Shown here one piece after another: positions 15,756 through 23,871 of a DNA stretch of 64,000 nucleotides. The DNA comes from Candidatus Ideonella esbjergensis (GTDB lineage: Bacteria; Pseudomonadota; Gammaproteobacteria; Burkholderiales; Burkholderiaceae_C). Location of the stretch: assembly GCA_016710065.1 (NCBI GenBank), contig JADJLP010000002.1:186001-250000 (forward strand), in the 5' to 3' direction. The number at the start of each line of letters is the position of its first letter. Position 1 is the first letter of the stretch. A model generated the notes under the pieces. The model saw nothing but the letters and a program-made list of their open reading frames with translations, was not told where the DNA came from and made no database searches. The position numbers and the translations under genes were made by a program.

Positions 15756-16820
15756 ATGGCCCTCGTTTCCATGCGCCAACTGCTGGACCACGCCGCCGAA
15801 AACGGCTACGGTATCCCGGCCTTCAACGTCAACAACCTGGAGCAGGTGCAGGCCGTGATGGCCGCTGCCGACGAGGTGGGCGCCCCGGTGATCCTGCAGG
15901 CCAGTGCCGGTGCCCGCAAGTACGCCGGCGAGAGCTTCATCAAGCATTTGATCCAGGCCGCCACCGAAGCCTTCCCCCACATCCCGCTGGTGATGCACCA
16001 GGACCACGGCACCAGCCCCAAGATCTGCGAAGGCGCCATCGACCTGGGCTTCGGCTCGGTGATGATGGACGGCTCGCTGATGGAAGACGGCAAGACGCCG
16101 TCGAGCTTCGACTACAACGTCGAGGTGACGCGCAAGGTGGTGGACATGGCGCACAGGACCGGCGTCACCGTGGAAGGTGAACTGGGCTGCCTGGGCAACC
16201 TCGAAACCGGCGACGCGGGTGAAGAGGACGGCATCGGCGCCGAGGGCAAGCTCGACCACAGCCAGATGCTGACCGACCCCGAAGAGGCCGCCACCTTCGT
16301 CAAAGCCACGCAACTCGACGCCTTGGCCATCGCCATCGGCACCAGCCACGGCGCCTACAAGTTCAGCCGCAAGCCCACGGGCGACATCCTGGCCATCAGC
16401 CGCGTCAAGGAAATTCACCAGCGCATCCCCAACACCCACCTGGTGATGCACGGCTCGTCGTCGGTGCCGCAGGACCTGCTGGCCATCATCAACCAGTACG
16501 GCGGCAAGATGAAGGAGACCTACGGCGTGCCGGTGGAAGAGATCCAGGAAGCCATCAAGCACGGCGTGCGCAAGATCAACATCGACACCGACATCCGCCT
16601 GGCCATGACCGGCGCGGTGCGCAAGTTCCTGGCCGAGAACCCCGACAAGTTCGACGCCCGCGAATGGCTCAAGCCCGCCCGCGAAGCCGCCAAGGCGGTG
16701 TGCAAGCAGCGCTACCTGGAGTTCGGCTGCGAAGGCCAGGCCGGCAAGATCAAGGGCGTGAACCTGGTGGACATGGCGGCCCGCTACGCCGCCGGCTCGC
16801 TGGCGCAAAAGGTGCTGTGA
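15756..16820 (+). CDS. fba: Class II fructose-bisphosphate aldolase
   Basis: 354 residues; cleaves fructose 1,6-bisphosphate to DHAP and glyceraldehyde 3-phosphate in glycolysis, and the reverse in gluconeogenesis or the Calvin cycle. Zinc-dependent class II motifs are seen: MHQDHGTS with the metal-binding His, FGSVMMDGSLME, EGELGCLGNLETG, the second metal His in AIGTSHGAYKF, and LVMHGSSSVPQ. The C-terminal KINIDTDIRLAMTGAVRKF is typical of the 340-360 residue subclass found in betaproteobacteria (CbbA/Fda type). A GGAG-type ribosome binding site precedes the ATG. It lies between pyk and purC. Confidence 0.95.
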   Translation: MALVSMRQLLDHAAENGYGIPAFNVNNLEQVQAVMAAADEVGAPVILQASAGARKYAGESFIKHLIQAATEAFPHIPLVMHQDHGTSPKICEGAIDLGFGSVMMDGSLMEDGKTPSSFDYNVEVTRKVVDMAHRTGVTVEGELGCLGNLETGDAGEEDGIGAEGKLDHSQMLTDPEEAATFVKATQLDALAIAIGTSHGAYKFSRKPTGDILAISRVKEIHQRIPNTHLVMHGSSSVPQDLLAIINQYGGKMKETYGVPVEEIQEAIKHGVRKINIDTDIRLAMTGAVRKFLAENPDKFDAREWLKPAREAAKAVCKQRYLEFGCEGQAGKIKGVNLVDMAARYAAGSLAQKVL

Positions 16821-16848
16821 TGGGCCGACCCTCCGACGAGGGGGCCTT

Positions 16849-16854
16849 TACAAT
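16849..16854 (+). promoter_or_regulatory. -10-like box upstream of purC
   Basis: TACAATTCGCGG, 27 bp before the purC start codon, resembles the TACAATCGC boxes seen before other genes here. It would give a short leader. Confidence 0.35.
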
Positions 16855-16880
16855 TCGCGGCTGTTCACCCTGGACTCGCC

Positions 16881-17777
16881 ATGGACGCCGCGCTGCTCAA
16901 CAGTTCCCTGCATTCCCTGCCCCTGATGGCCCGCGGCAAGGTCCGCGACAACTACGCCGTCGGCACCGACCGCATCCTGATGATCGCGTCCGACCGGCTC
17001 TCGGCCTTCGACGTGGTGATGGGCGAGCCCATCCCCGGCAAGGGCGAGTTGCTCACCCGAATGGCGCTGTTCTGGTTTGCCCGCCTGGGCCACGTGGTGC
17101 CCAACCACCTCACCGGCGAGGCCCCCGAGAGCGTGGTGGCGGCCGATGAGTTGCCCCAGGTGCGCGGCCGCGCCATGCTGGTCAAGCGCCTCAAGCCGCT
17201 GCCGGTGGAAGCCGTGGTGCGCGGCTACCTGGCCGGCTCGGGCTGGAAGGAGTACCAGGAGAGCCAGTCGGTCTGCGGCGAGCAGTTGCCCGCAGGCTTG
17301 AAGAACGCTTCCAAGCTGCCGCAGCCCATCTTCACCCCGGCCACCAAGGCCGAGATGGGCGAGCACGACGAGAACATCTCGTTCGAGCAGATGGCCCAGC
17401 AGATCGGCCGCCCTCTCGCTGAGAAGGTGCGCGCCGTGTCGATACACCTCTACGAAGAGGCCGCCGCCTTTGCCCTGACCAAGGGCATCATCATCGCCGA
17501 CACCAAGTTCGAGTTCGGCCTGGACGAGCAGGGCACGCTGACGCTGATGGACGAGGTGCTCACCCCCGATTCCTCACGCTACTGGCCCGTGGAGGGCTAC
17601 CGCGAAGGCGCCAACCCGGCCAGTTATGACAAGCAGTTCGTGCGCGATTGGCTGGAGCAGGCCCTGGTGAACGGCGCGCCCTGGAGCAAGACCGCGCCGG
17701 CCCCGCGCCTGCCCGACGAGGTGATCACGCGAACCGCAGAGAAGTACCGCGAAGCGCTGACTCGACTGACCAGCTGA
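16881..17777 (+). CDS. purC: SAICAR synthase (phosphoribosylaminoimidazole-succinocarboxamide synthase)
   Basis: 298 residues; joins CAIR and aspartate with ATP to give SAICAR in purine synthesis. Family motifs: GKVRDNYAVGTDRILMIASD near the N-terminus, RAMLVKRLKPLPVEAVVRGY, the GLDEQGTLTLMDEVLTPDSS block and WPVEGY. Length fits the roughly 300-residue form found in betaproteobacteria and fungi rather than the 237-residue E. coli enzyme. Two tandem genes of unknown function follow on the same strand, then purE-purK, so this is a purine neighbourhood interrupted by accessory genes. Confidence 0.95.
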   Translation: MDAALLNSSLHSLPLMARGKVRDNYAVGTDRILMIASDRLSAFDVVMGEPIPGKGELLTRMALFWFARLGHVVPNHLTGEAPESVVAADELPQVRGRAMLVKRLKPLPVEAVVRGYLAGSGWKEYQESQSVCGEQLPAGLKNASKLPQPIFTPATKAEMGEHDENISFEQMAQQIGRPLAEKVRAVSIHLYEEAAAFALTKGIIIADTKFEFGLDEQGTLTLMDEVLTPDSSRYWPVEGYREGANPASYDKQFVRDWLEQALVNGAPWSKTAPAPRLPDEVITRTAEKYREALTRLTS

Positions 17778-17792
17778 CCCAGCGTAGAGGCC

Positions 17793-18923
17793 ATGTCCAC
17801 ACGTCTGGTTGAGCGCCTGGAAAGGGAGATTGCGCAAGCCGAAGATCCCATGGAGCGCGAGTGTCTGAAGGCTCAGCATGCGGCCGTGATTGCCCGGCTG
17901 GGGATGCTGGATCAAGCCAAGTTCACGCTCGCCGGCTTACGCACCCAGAGTCGTCGTCACGGCCAGCCTCGCTTGCAGGCTTGGGTGCATTTCGTCGATG
18001 GCTCCATCCACTATTTCAGCGCCGCCCATTCGGCACGGTCGTTGCGTGGTTTTCAGGAAGCCAGGGACGCCGCCCTCAAGTGCGGTGACACGCGCTTGCA
18101 GGCCTTGGCATGTGCCTGGCTGGCCGCCGCCAAGATGCAATATGGCCGAGATGCCGCCCTGCTGGAGGTGCTGGGAGAAGCTTTCCGGCTGGCGGCCCCA
18201 GACGACCACGCCACCCTGTCTCGGGCCTGGCTAGTGCTGGCCAACATGGCCGACTATGGTGATCGGTTTGAAGAGTCGATGCGTTGCTACGACCGTGTGC
18301 GCGCGCACGCGGTGGCCGATGGCGATTCAACGGCCGTCTCGTTGATGATGTACAACCGCGCCAATTCCCTGATCAGCCACCACGTGCGACGCGAACTGTT
18401 TGGCACCGCCACCGCCACCGCCGTGGAGCGGGTGCTGGCCGAGATCGAATCCACCGCCAACCTGGATTGGGGCTTGGGCAACACCGCGCTGGCGTCCTTC
18501 GCACAGGTGGTTCGCGCTGAGGCGCTGACGGTGGTTGGCCGATGGGCCGAAGCTATTGCGCTGATCAACCAGTATCTGGACCGCCACGTGAAGGAAACCA
18601 GCCCGGCCTCGGGTGCTCGTTTCCTGGCCCACCGCGCTTGGTGCCATGCGAGCTTGCAGCACAACAGCCAGGCCCAGGCCGACGCCGAGGCCACCCGCAT
18701 CTGCCTGCCCAAGGTGACCGACGCAGACGACCTGGCGGTGGCGCACCAGCGCCTGGCCAATACGTTCAAGCGGCTGGGTCAGCCAGAGCGTGCACAAACC
18801 CATGAGGAGGCTGCAGCCGTCGCCCTTCAAGCGCTGTCCGCCGAGCAGGCGGGGCTGGGTATCCTGCTGAACCAATTCAAACAAACCATGAAGGAGTTGG
18901 GTCATCCATGGCTTCCCGTTTGA
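17793..18923 (+). CDS. Helical-repeat protein of unknown function, paralogue 1
   Basis: 376 residues, not recognised as a named family. It is predominantly alpha-helical and Ala/Leu/Arg-rich, without signal peptide or membrane segment, and looks like a degenerate TPR-type solenoid (for example ALKCGDTRLQALACAWLAAA, RAWLVLANMADYGDRFEESM). Start at 17793 has AGAGG upstream. It begins 15 bp after purC, and its last 16 bp overlap the next gene. That gene encodes a clear paralogue: both start (M)xxRL(I/V)ERLxxxIA, share ECLKA near residue 25 and have a (W)VH(F/Y)VDG motif near residue 65. Cytoplasmic; function unknown. Confidence 0.65.
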   Translation: MSTRLVERLEREIAQAEDPMERECLKAQHAAVIARLGMLDQAKFTLAGLRTQSRRHGQPRLQAWVHFVDGSIHYFSAAHSARSLRGFQEARDAALKCGDTRLQALACAWLAAAKMQYGRDAALLEVLGEAFRLAAPDDHATLSRAWLVLANMADYGDRFEESMRCYDRVRAHAVADGDSTAVSLMMYNRANSLISHHVRRELFGTATATAVERVLAEIESTANLDWGLGNTALASFAQVVRAEALTVVGRWAEAIALINQYLDRHVKETSPASGARFLAHRAWCHASLQHNSQAQADAEATRICLPKVTDADDLAVAHQRLANTFKRLGQPERAQTHEEAAAVALQALSAEQAGLGILLNQFKQTMKELGHPWLPV

Positions 18924-20014
18924 TCGAGCGCTTGGACGGCGCCATTGCGCGGGAAGGCAGCCCCTACCCGCGCGAGTGCCTGAAGGCCGAGCGGGTGGCT
19001 GCGCTGGCACGCCAGGGCCTGCTCGACGAGGCGCGCTTGGCGCTGAAGGGCCTGCAGACCCAGAATCGCCGCTACCGCAAGCCGCTGCTGCAAGGCTGGG
19101 TGCATTACGTGGACGGCCTGATCGACCATTTCGACTCCATGTCGCGGGGTGCACGCGACAAGTTCGCCAGTGCCCGCGCGCAGGCGGCGTTGGCGGGCAA
19201 CCAGCGCCTGCAGGGGCTGAGCTCGGCGTGGATCGCGAACTGCGACTTCAATCTGCGCCGCTACGACGACATGCACGACGCCCTGCTGCTGGCCTTGGGC
19301 TGCGCCAACGCCGATGACCATGGCACGCTGGCCCGCGCCATGCTGGTGAGGGCCGATGCATCGCGCTACGCGGGGCTGGACGATGCGCTCGTGACCCCCC
19401 TCTACACCAAGGTGCACCAGCACTGCGTGGCCGATGGCGACACGGCCATGATCTCGGCCTTGCTGCACAACCGCGCGCTGTTGCAGACCACGCTGCTGGT
19501 GCTGGACGAGGTGTTTGGCGCGCCCCGCCAGGAAGAGCAACTGCGCACACTCAAGGAGCTGGAATCCACTGGCAACCTGGACCGCGGGCTGGGCAACGAC
19601 GCCTTGAACTTCAAGGTGCCCTTGCTCAGGGCCGAGTTGTGCGTGACGCTGCAGCGCTGGGGCGAAGCGGTGGAACTCTTCAATGCCCATGTGGACCAGC
19701 TCGGCACACAGTACGCCAAGCGCCTGACGGCCACCTACCAGGCCCACCGGGCCTGGAGCCTGTGGCAGCTCGGTGCCCACCACAAGGCGCTGGACGACGC
19801 CGAGCAGGCCGCCAGCATGATCCGCCAGGACGCAGACTTTGACGACCAAGCCATCGCTCACGGGCGGCTGGCCATGGTGTTCGACGCCGCCGGGGCGGAT
19901 GACCGCGGGCGCACCCACCGCCGCCTGGCGCAGACGGCGCTGGCGAGCTTCCGTGAGGATCAGGCCAGGCTGGTGCTGGCCTTGCAGAAGGTCAGTGCCA
20001 GCTTGGGCGGTTGA
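18908..20014 (+). CDS. Helical-repeat protein of unknown function, paralogue 2
   Basis: 368 residues, a tandem paralogue of the preceding gene. Corresponding blocks: RECLKAERVAALARQGLLDE, LQGWVHYVDGLIDHF, HNRALLQTTLLVLDEVFG versus YNRANSLISHHVRRELFG, and LESTGNLDRGLGNDAL versus IESTANLDWGLGNTAL. These identities run over the whole length, so this is a duplication rather than a shared domain. AAGGAG lies upstream of the ATG, and the start sits inside the previous gene (16-bp overlap), implying translational coupling. Helical, soluble, no catalytic motif recognised. It converges on the thioredoxin-like gene with a 12-bp gap. Confidence 0.65.
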   Translation: MASRLIERLDGAIAREGSPYPRECLKAERVAALARQGLLDEARLALKGLQTQNRRYRKPLLQGWVHYVDGLIDHFDSMSRGARDKFASARAQAALAGNQRLQGLSSAWIANCDFNLRRYDDMHDALLLALGCANADDHGTLARAMLVRADASRYAGLDDALVTPLYTKVHQHCVADGDTAMISALLHNRALLQTTLLVLDEVFGAPRQEEQLRTLKELESTGNLDRGLGNDALNFKVPLLRAELCVTLQRWGEAVELFNAHVDQLGTQYAKRLTATYQAHRAWSLWQLGAHHKALDDAEQAASMIRQDADFDDQAIAHGRLAMVFDAAGADDRGRTHRRLAQTALASFREDQARLVLALQKVSASLGG

Positions 20015-20026
20015 GCCCGCAGGGGG

Positions 20027-20986
20027 TCAGAACAGCACCATGCTGAGCTTGCGGCGGTACTGGTCCAGCACCGGGTCACTGGCGGGCACGGCGGCCTTGC
20101 CGGTGAGTTCCAGCGTGCCCTTGCTTTCGCCTGCCACAGGCTTGGGTGCCGGCTTGGTCATCAGCTCCAGGATGGCCACATAGGTCTTGCGGGCCAGATC
20201 CTGGTTCCAGGCCTTGTCGCGCATCAGGATCTCCAGCAGCTCGTCCATGGCAGCGGTGAAGTCGCCAGCCGCCAGTAGGCACTGGGCGATTTCGAAACGG
20301 GCCTCGAAATCGCGCTTGTTGGCGGCGACAGCAGCCGCCAAGCTTGGTGCTGAGCGGGCACCCGGCGCCGCTTCGGCGGCCTTGAGCCAGTGCTCGATGG
20401 CGGCAAAGCGCGCGTCCTGCATCACCTTGATCGACACCGGCCCAAAGGCAGCACGGGCCTGGGCCACGCAGGCGGGTTCCATGGATGCGCGTTGCAGCAG
20501 CAGCTTGAGGTAGTCCAGCCGCGCCACGTCGTTGTCCGGGGCCATGGCCACGGCTTCCTGCAGTTTGGCCAGCGCGGCGTCGGGGTCGCCGCCCGCCGCC
20601 AGCAGGTCTTCGGCTTCGGCCACTTCGGCCTCGGCCTCCAGCTCGTTGGTCGAGGGCACGTGCTTGTCGAGGAATTCGCGGATCTGCGCCTCAGGGATGG
20701 CGCCCACAAACCCGTCCACCGGCTGGCCCTGCGAGAACATCACGCAGAACGGGATGGAGCGCACGCCAAAGGCCTGGCTGAGCTGGCCGGCAATTTCTTG
20801 CTGCTCGTCGCTGTTGAGCTTGGCCAGGGCGAAGCGGCCGGAGTAGGCCACCTCCAGCTTTTCCAGGACAGGCCCCAACGACTTGCAAGGCCCGCACCAG
20901 GGCGCCCAGATGTCGAGCAACACCGGCTGGCGCATGCTGGCCGCGATCAGGTCGGTTTCGAAATTCTGCAGGGTGATGTCGATCAT
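20027..20986 (-). CDS. Thioredoxin-TPR fusion protein, CnoX/YbbN-like
   Basis: 319 residues. An N-terminal thioredoxin domain (1-110) carries WAPWCGPCK with both active-site cysteines (Cys31, Cys34), so it could be redox-active, unlike E. coli YbbN, which lacks the CxxC pair. The remaining 200 residues are TPR-like helices (DPDAALAKLQEAVAMAPDN, FEARFEIAQCLLAAGDFTAA). The family acts as a chaperone-associated redox protein that cooperates with chaperonin and DnaK. The gene is monocistronic and divergent from purE with about 115 bp between. The start at 20986 gives the canonical MIDITLQNFE beginning. Confidence 0.85.
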   Translation of the reverse strand: MIDITLQNFETDLIAASMRQPVLLDIWAPWCGPCKSLGPVLEKLEVAYSGRFALAKLNSDEQQEIAGQLSQAFGVRSIPFCVMFSQGQPVDGFVGAIPEAQIREFLDKHVPSTNELEAEAEVAEAEDLLAAGGDPDAALAKLQEAVAMAPDNDVARLDYLKLLLQRASMEPACVAQARAAFGPVSIKVMQDARFAAIEHWLKAAEAAPGARSAPSLAAAVAANKRDFEARFEIAQCLLAAGDFTAAMDELLEILMRDKAWNQDLARKTYVAILELMTKPAPKPVAGESKGTLELTGKAAVPASDPVLDQYRRKLSMVLF

Positions 20987-21071
20987 GGTGCTGATGGAGT
21001 GTGCTGGGGCGCAAAGGCCCAGTGTGAACCCCCGTGAAGTGGGGGTGAAGCGGCGCGAAACAAGCGCAGCC

Positions 21072-21077
21072 TAAAAT
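21072..21077 (+). promoter_or_regulatory. -10-like box upstream of purE
   Basis: TAAAATCGCGG, 25 bp before the purE GTG start, matches the recurring local TA(A/C)AATCGC form. No clear -35 element. Confidence 0.4.
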
Positions 21078-21101
21078 CGCGGTTTTGATTTTCCGGAGTC
21101 C

Positions 21102-21605
21102 GTGGCCTTGAACAATGCCTCGCCCGTGGTCGGCATCGTCATGGGGTCGTCCAGTGATTGGGACACCATGAAGGCGGCGGCTCTGATTCTCGCCGAGTTC
21201 GGCATCGCGCACGAGGCCCGCGTGGTCTCGGCCCACCGCATGCCCGACGACATGTTTGCCTACGCCGAAGCGGCCCAGCCGCGCGGCCTGCAGGCCATCA
21301 TTGCCGGGGCCGGCGGAGCGGCCCATTTGCCGGGCATGCTGGCGGCCAAGACCGTGGTGCCGGTGCTGGGCGTGCCGGTGGCAAGCCGCCACTTGCAGGG
21401 CGTGGATTCGCTGCACTCCATCGTGCAGATGCCCAAAGGCATACCGGTGGCCACCTTCGCCATCGGCAACGCCGGCGCCGCCAACGCCGCCCTGTTTGCC
21501 GTGGCCATGCTGGCCAACCGCGACGATGCGCTGCGCGCCAAGCTGTTGGCCTTCCGTGCCGCGCAGACCGAGGTGGCCCGCGCAATGACCCAGGACCTGA
21601 CATGA
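21102..21605 (+). CDS. purE: N5-carboxyaminoimidazole ribonucleotide mutase
   Basis: 167 residues; moves the carboxyl group of N5-CAIR to give CAIR in purine synthesis. Start is GTG at 21102 with GGAG upstream. Class I PurE motifs: VGIVMGSSSDWDTM (phosphate loop), VVSAHRMPDDMFAYA, IAGAGGAAHLPGMLAAKT and DSLHSIVQMPKGIPVATFAI. Its stop overlaps the start of purK (ATGA), so the two are translationally coupled and act in sequence. Confidence 0.96.
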   Translation: MALNNASPVVGIVMGSSSDWDTMKAAALILAEFGIAHEARVVSAHRMPDDMFAYAEAAQPRGLQAIIAGAGGAAHLPGMLAAKTVVPVLGVPVASRHLQGVDSLHSIVQMPKGIPVATFAIGNAGAANAALFAVAMLANRDDALRAKLLAFRAAQTEVARAMTQDLT

Positions 21606-22804
21606 GCGAGGCTCGCAAGACCGCCCTGCCGGGTGTGGAACGAGCCATCCTGCCCGGCGCCACGCTGGGGGTGATGGGCGGCGGCCAGCTGGGCCGCATG
21701 TTCGTGCATGCCGCGCAGAGCCTGGGCTACCGCACAGCGGTGCTGGACCCCGATGCCGCCAGCCCGGCCGGTCTGGTGTCGCACCACCATATCCACGCCG
21801 ACTACCTGGACGCCGATGGCCTGGGGCGCCTGGTCACCTTGGCCGATGCCATCACCACCGAATTCGAGAACGTGCCCGCCGCAGCCCTGCAAATCTTGGC
21901 TGATCAACGCCCGGTAGCACCTGCTGCCGCAGCCGTGGCCATCTGCCAGGACCGCGCCGAAGAGAAAGCCCACTTTGGCCACGCCGGCGTGCCGTGTGCT
22001 CCCTGCGCCGTGATCCGCAGCGAGGCCGATCTGGCGGGTGTGGCCGACGCCTTGCTGCCCGGCATCCTCAAGACCGCGCGCCTGGGCTACGACGGCAAGG
22101 GCCAGGCTGGCGTGGCAACACGTGCCGAGTTGGCCGCCGCTTGGTTGGGCATGAAACACGTTCCCTGCGTGATGGAGAAACGCCTGCCACTGGAACTGGA
22201 ACTCAGCGTCATCGTGGCCCGGCGTGCCGATGGCCAGGCGGTGAACTTCCCGGTGCAGCAGAACCTGCACCGCGACGGCATCCTCGCTGTCACCCAGGTG
22301 CCGGCGCCCGATGTGAGCGTTGAACTGGCCCAGCAGGCCATCACCCGCGCCCACGCCATCGCCACCGAGCTGGGCTATGTGGGCGTGCTGTGCGTGGAGT
22401 TCTTCGTGGTGCGCGACGCCGCCGGCGCGCTGGCCCTGGTGGCCAACGAGATGGCGCCGCGCCCGCACAACTCGGGCCACTACACCATCGACGCCTGCGA
22501 CCAGTCGCAGTTCGAGCTGCAGGTGCGCACCATGGCCGGTCTGCCGCTGACCACGCCGCGCCTGCATTCACCCGCCGTGATGCTCAACCTGCTGGGCGAC
22601 CTGTGGTTCGACGGCAGTGTGGAACGCACCCCGGCCTGGGAGGAATTGCTGAAGTTGCCCGGGGTGCACCTGCACTTGTACGGCAAGACCAGCGCCCGGC
22701 CCGGCCGCAAGATGGGCCACCTGAACGTCACCGGCACCAATGCCGCCAGCGTGCGTGCCACAGCGCTGCAAGCCTGCGCGCTGCTGGGCTTGGCACCGTA
22801 CTGA
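21602..22804 (+). CDS. purK: N5-carboxyaminoimidazole ribonucleotide synthase
   Basis: 400 residues; ATP-grasp enzyme that makes N5-CAIR from AIR, bicarbonate and ATP, feeding PurE. The start at 21602 overlaps the purE stop by 4 bp; the longer upstream frame is spurious because it lies over purE. Motifs: LGVMGGGQLGRMFVHAAQSL, TTEFENVP, ILKTARLGYDGKGQ, VMEKRLPLELELSVI, VLCVEFFVV and NEMAPRPHNSGHYT. Length is slightly above average (E. coli 355). Followed after 7 bp by the Sua5/TsaC gene, probably in the same transcript. Confidence 0.95.
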   Translation: MSEARKTALPGVERAILPGATLGVMGGGQLGRMFVHAAQSLGYRTAVLDPDAASPAGLVSHHHIHADYLDADGLGRLVTLADAITTEFENVPAAALQILADQRPVAPAAAAVAICQDRAEEKAHFGHAGVPCAPCAVIRSEADLAGVADALLPGILKTARLGYDGKGQAGVATRAELAAAWLGMKHVPCVMEKRLPLELELSVIVARRADGQAVNFPVQQNLHRDGILAVTQVPAPDVSVELAQQAITRAHAIATELGYVGVLCVEFFVVRDAAGALALVANEMAPRPHNSGHYTIDACDQSQFELQVRTMAGLPLTTPRLHSPAVMLNLLGDLWFDGSVERTPAWEELLKLPGVHLHLYGKTSARPGRKMGHLNVTGTNAASVRATALQACALLGLAPY

Positions 22805-22811
22805 ACACCTG

Positions 22812-23804
22812 ATGAGCATTCGCCCCGGTTCCGACCCGGCCGCGTTGCAGGCCGCCGCAGCGGCCTTGGCGGCGGGCCAACTCGTGGCCTTGCCCACCGA
22901 GACCGTCTACGGCCTGGGGGCGCGAGCTGACGACGATGCCGCCGTGGCCCGCATCTTTGCCGCCAAGGGTCGGCCGGCCGACCACCCGCTGATCGTGCAC
23001 GTGACCGGTATCGCCGCCGCCCAGCACTTTGTGGCGCAGTGGCCCGAGCGGGCACAACGCCTGGCGGCGGCCTTCTGGCCCGGGCCACTCACCGTCATCG
23101 TGCCGCGTGCGCCGGGCGTGGCCACGGCCTCGGCGGGTGGCCAGGCCACGGTGGGCCTGCGCTGCCCTTCGCACCCGGTGGCGCATGCGCTGCTGCAAGC
23201 CGCCGAGCAACTGGGCGTGCCCGGCGTGGCGGCCCCCAGCGCCAACCGCTTCGGCCGGGTCAGCCCCACCACGGCTGCCCATGTGGCCGGTGAGTTTGAC
23301 GAAGACTTGCTGGTACTGGATGGCGGCGACTGCGAAGTGGGCATTGAATCCGCCATCGTCGATTGCAGCCGCGACCGCGCGGTGCTGCTGCGCCCCGGTG
23401 CCCTGACCCGCGCCGCGCTGGAGGCCGCGCTGGGCGAGCCGCTGGCCGAGCGGGATGCCGAGGCCCCCAAGGCCTCGGGCACGCTGGACGCCCATTACGC
23501 GCCCCGCGCCGTGGTGCGGCTGATGTCCGCCGAGGCCTTGCGCGCCGCCCTGGCCGTGCTGCCCCCGGCTGCGGCGGAAGGCGCCCCCCCGGTGGCGGTA
23601 TATTCCCGCAGCTTGACGCCGTCCGACGCTTGCTTGCCATATCTGCGACAGCCTGCGGACGCCGGTGCGGCGGCACACGATCTGTTTGCCGCCTTGCGCG
23701 GCCTGGACGCCACTGGGGTGCCGTTGATCTGGGTTGAAAACCCGCCCAGCGGCCCTGAATGGGAGGGTGTGCGCGACCGACTGAAACGCGCTGCAGCGGC
23801 CTGA
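22812..23804 (+). CDS. L-threonylcarbamoyladenylate synthase (Sua5/YwlC/YrdC family)
   Basis: 330 residues. It makes threonylcarbamoyl-AMP from threonine, bicarbonate and ATP for t6A37 modification of ANN-decoding tRNAs. The YrdC domain (1-205) has LVALPTETVYGLGA, IFAAKGRPADHPLIVH, FWPGPLTVI and APSANRFGRVSPTTA. After a linker beginning SGTLDAHYAPRA comes a C-terminal Sua5 domain (about 220-330), so this is the long Sua5 type rather than the short TsaC. It lies 7 bp after purK, and the partner gene tsaB is in this window at 28.3 kb. The chosen start at 22812 avoids overlap with purK. Confidence 0.92.
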   Translation: MSIRPGSDPAALQAAAAALAAGQLVALPTETVYGLGARADDDAAVARIFAAKGRPADHPLIVHVTGIAAAQHFVAQWPERAQRLAAAFWPGPLTVIVPRAPGVATASAGGQATVGLRCPSHPVAHALLQAAEQLGVPGVAAPSANRFGRVSPTTAAHVAGEFDEDLLVLDGGDCEVGIESAIVDCSRDRAVLLRPGALTRAALEAALGEPLAERDAEAPKASGTLDAHYAPRAVVRLMSAEALRAALAVLPPAAAEGAPPVAVYSRSLTPSDACLPYLRQPADAGAAAHDLFAALRGLDATGVPLIWVENPPSGPEWEGVRDRLKRAAAA

Positions 23805-23871
23805 ACCGAACCCGCACGGAACCCGCGACCCCACCCCCGCATCCGACACCGAGATTTCCACTGGAGCTTGC

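Noticed and set aside
22740..22811. Longer N-terminus for the Sua5-type protein.
   Set aside because: It would overlap purK by 65 bp and adds a Cys/Arg-rich stretch with no family similarity; ATG at 22812 gives the usual start.
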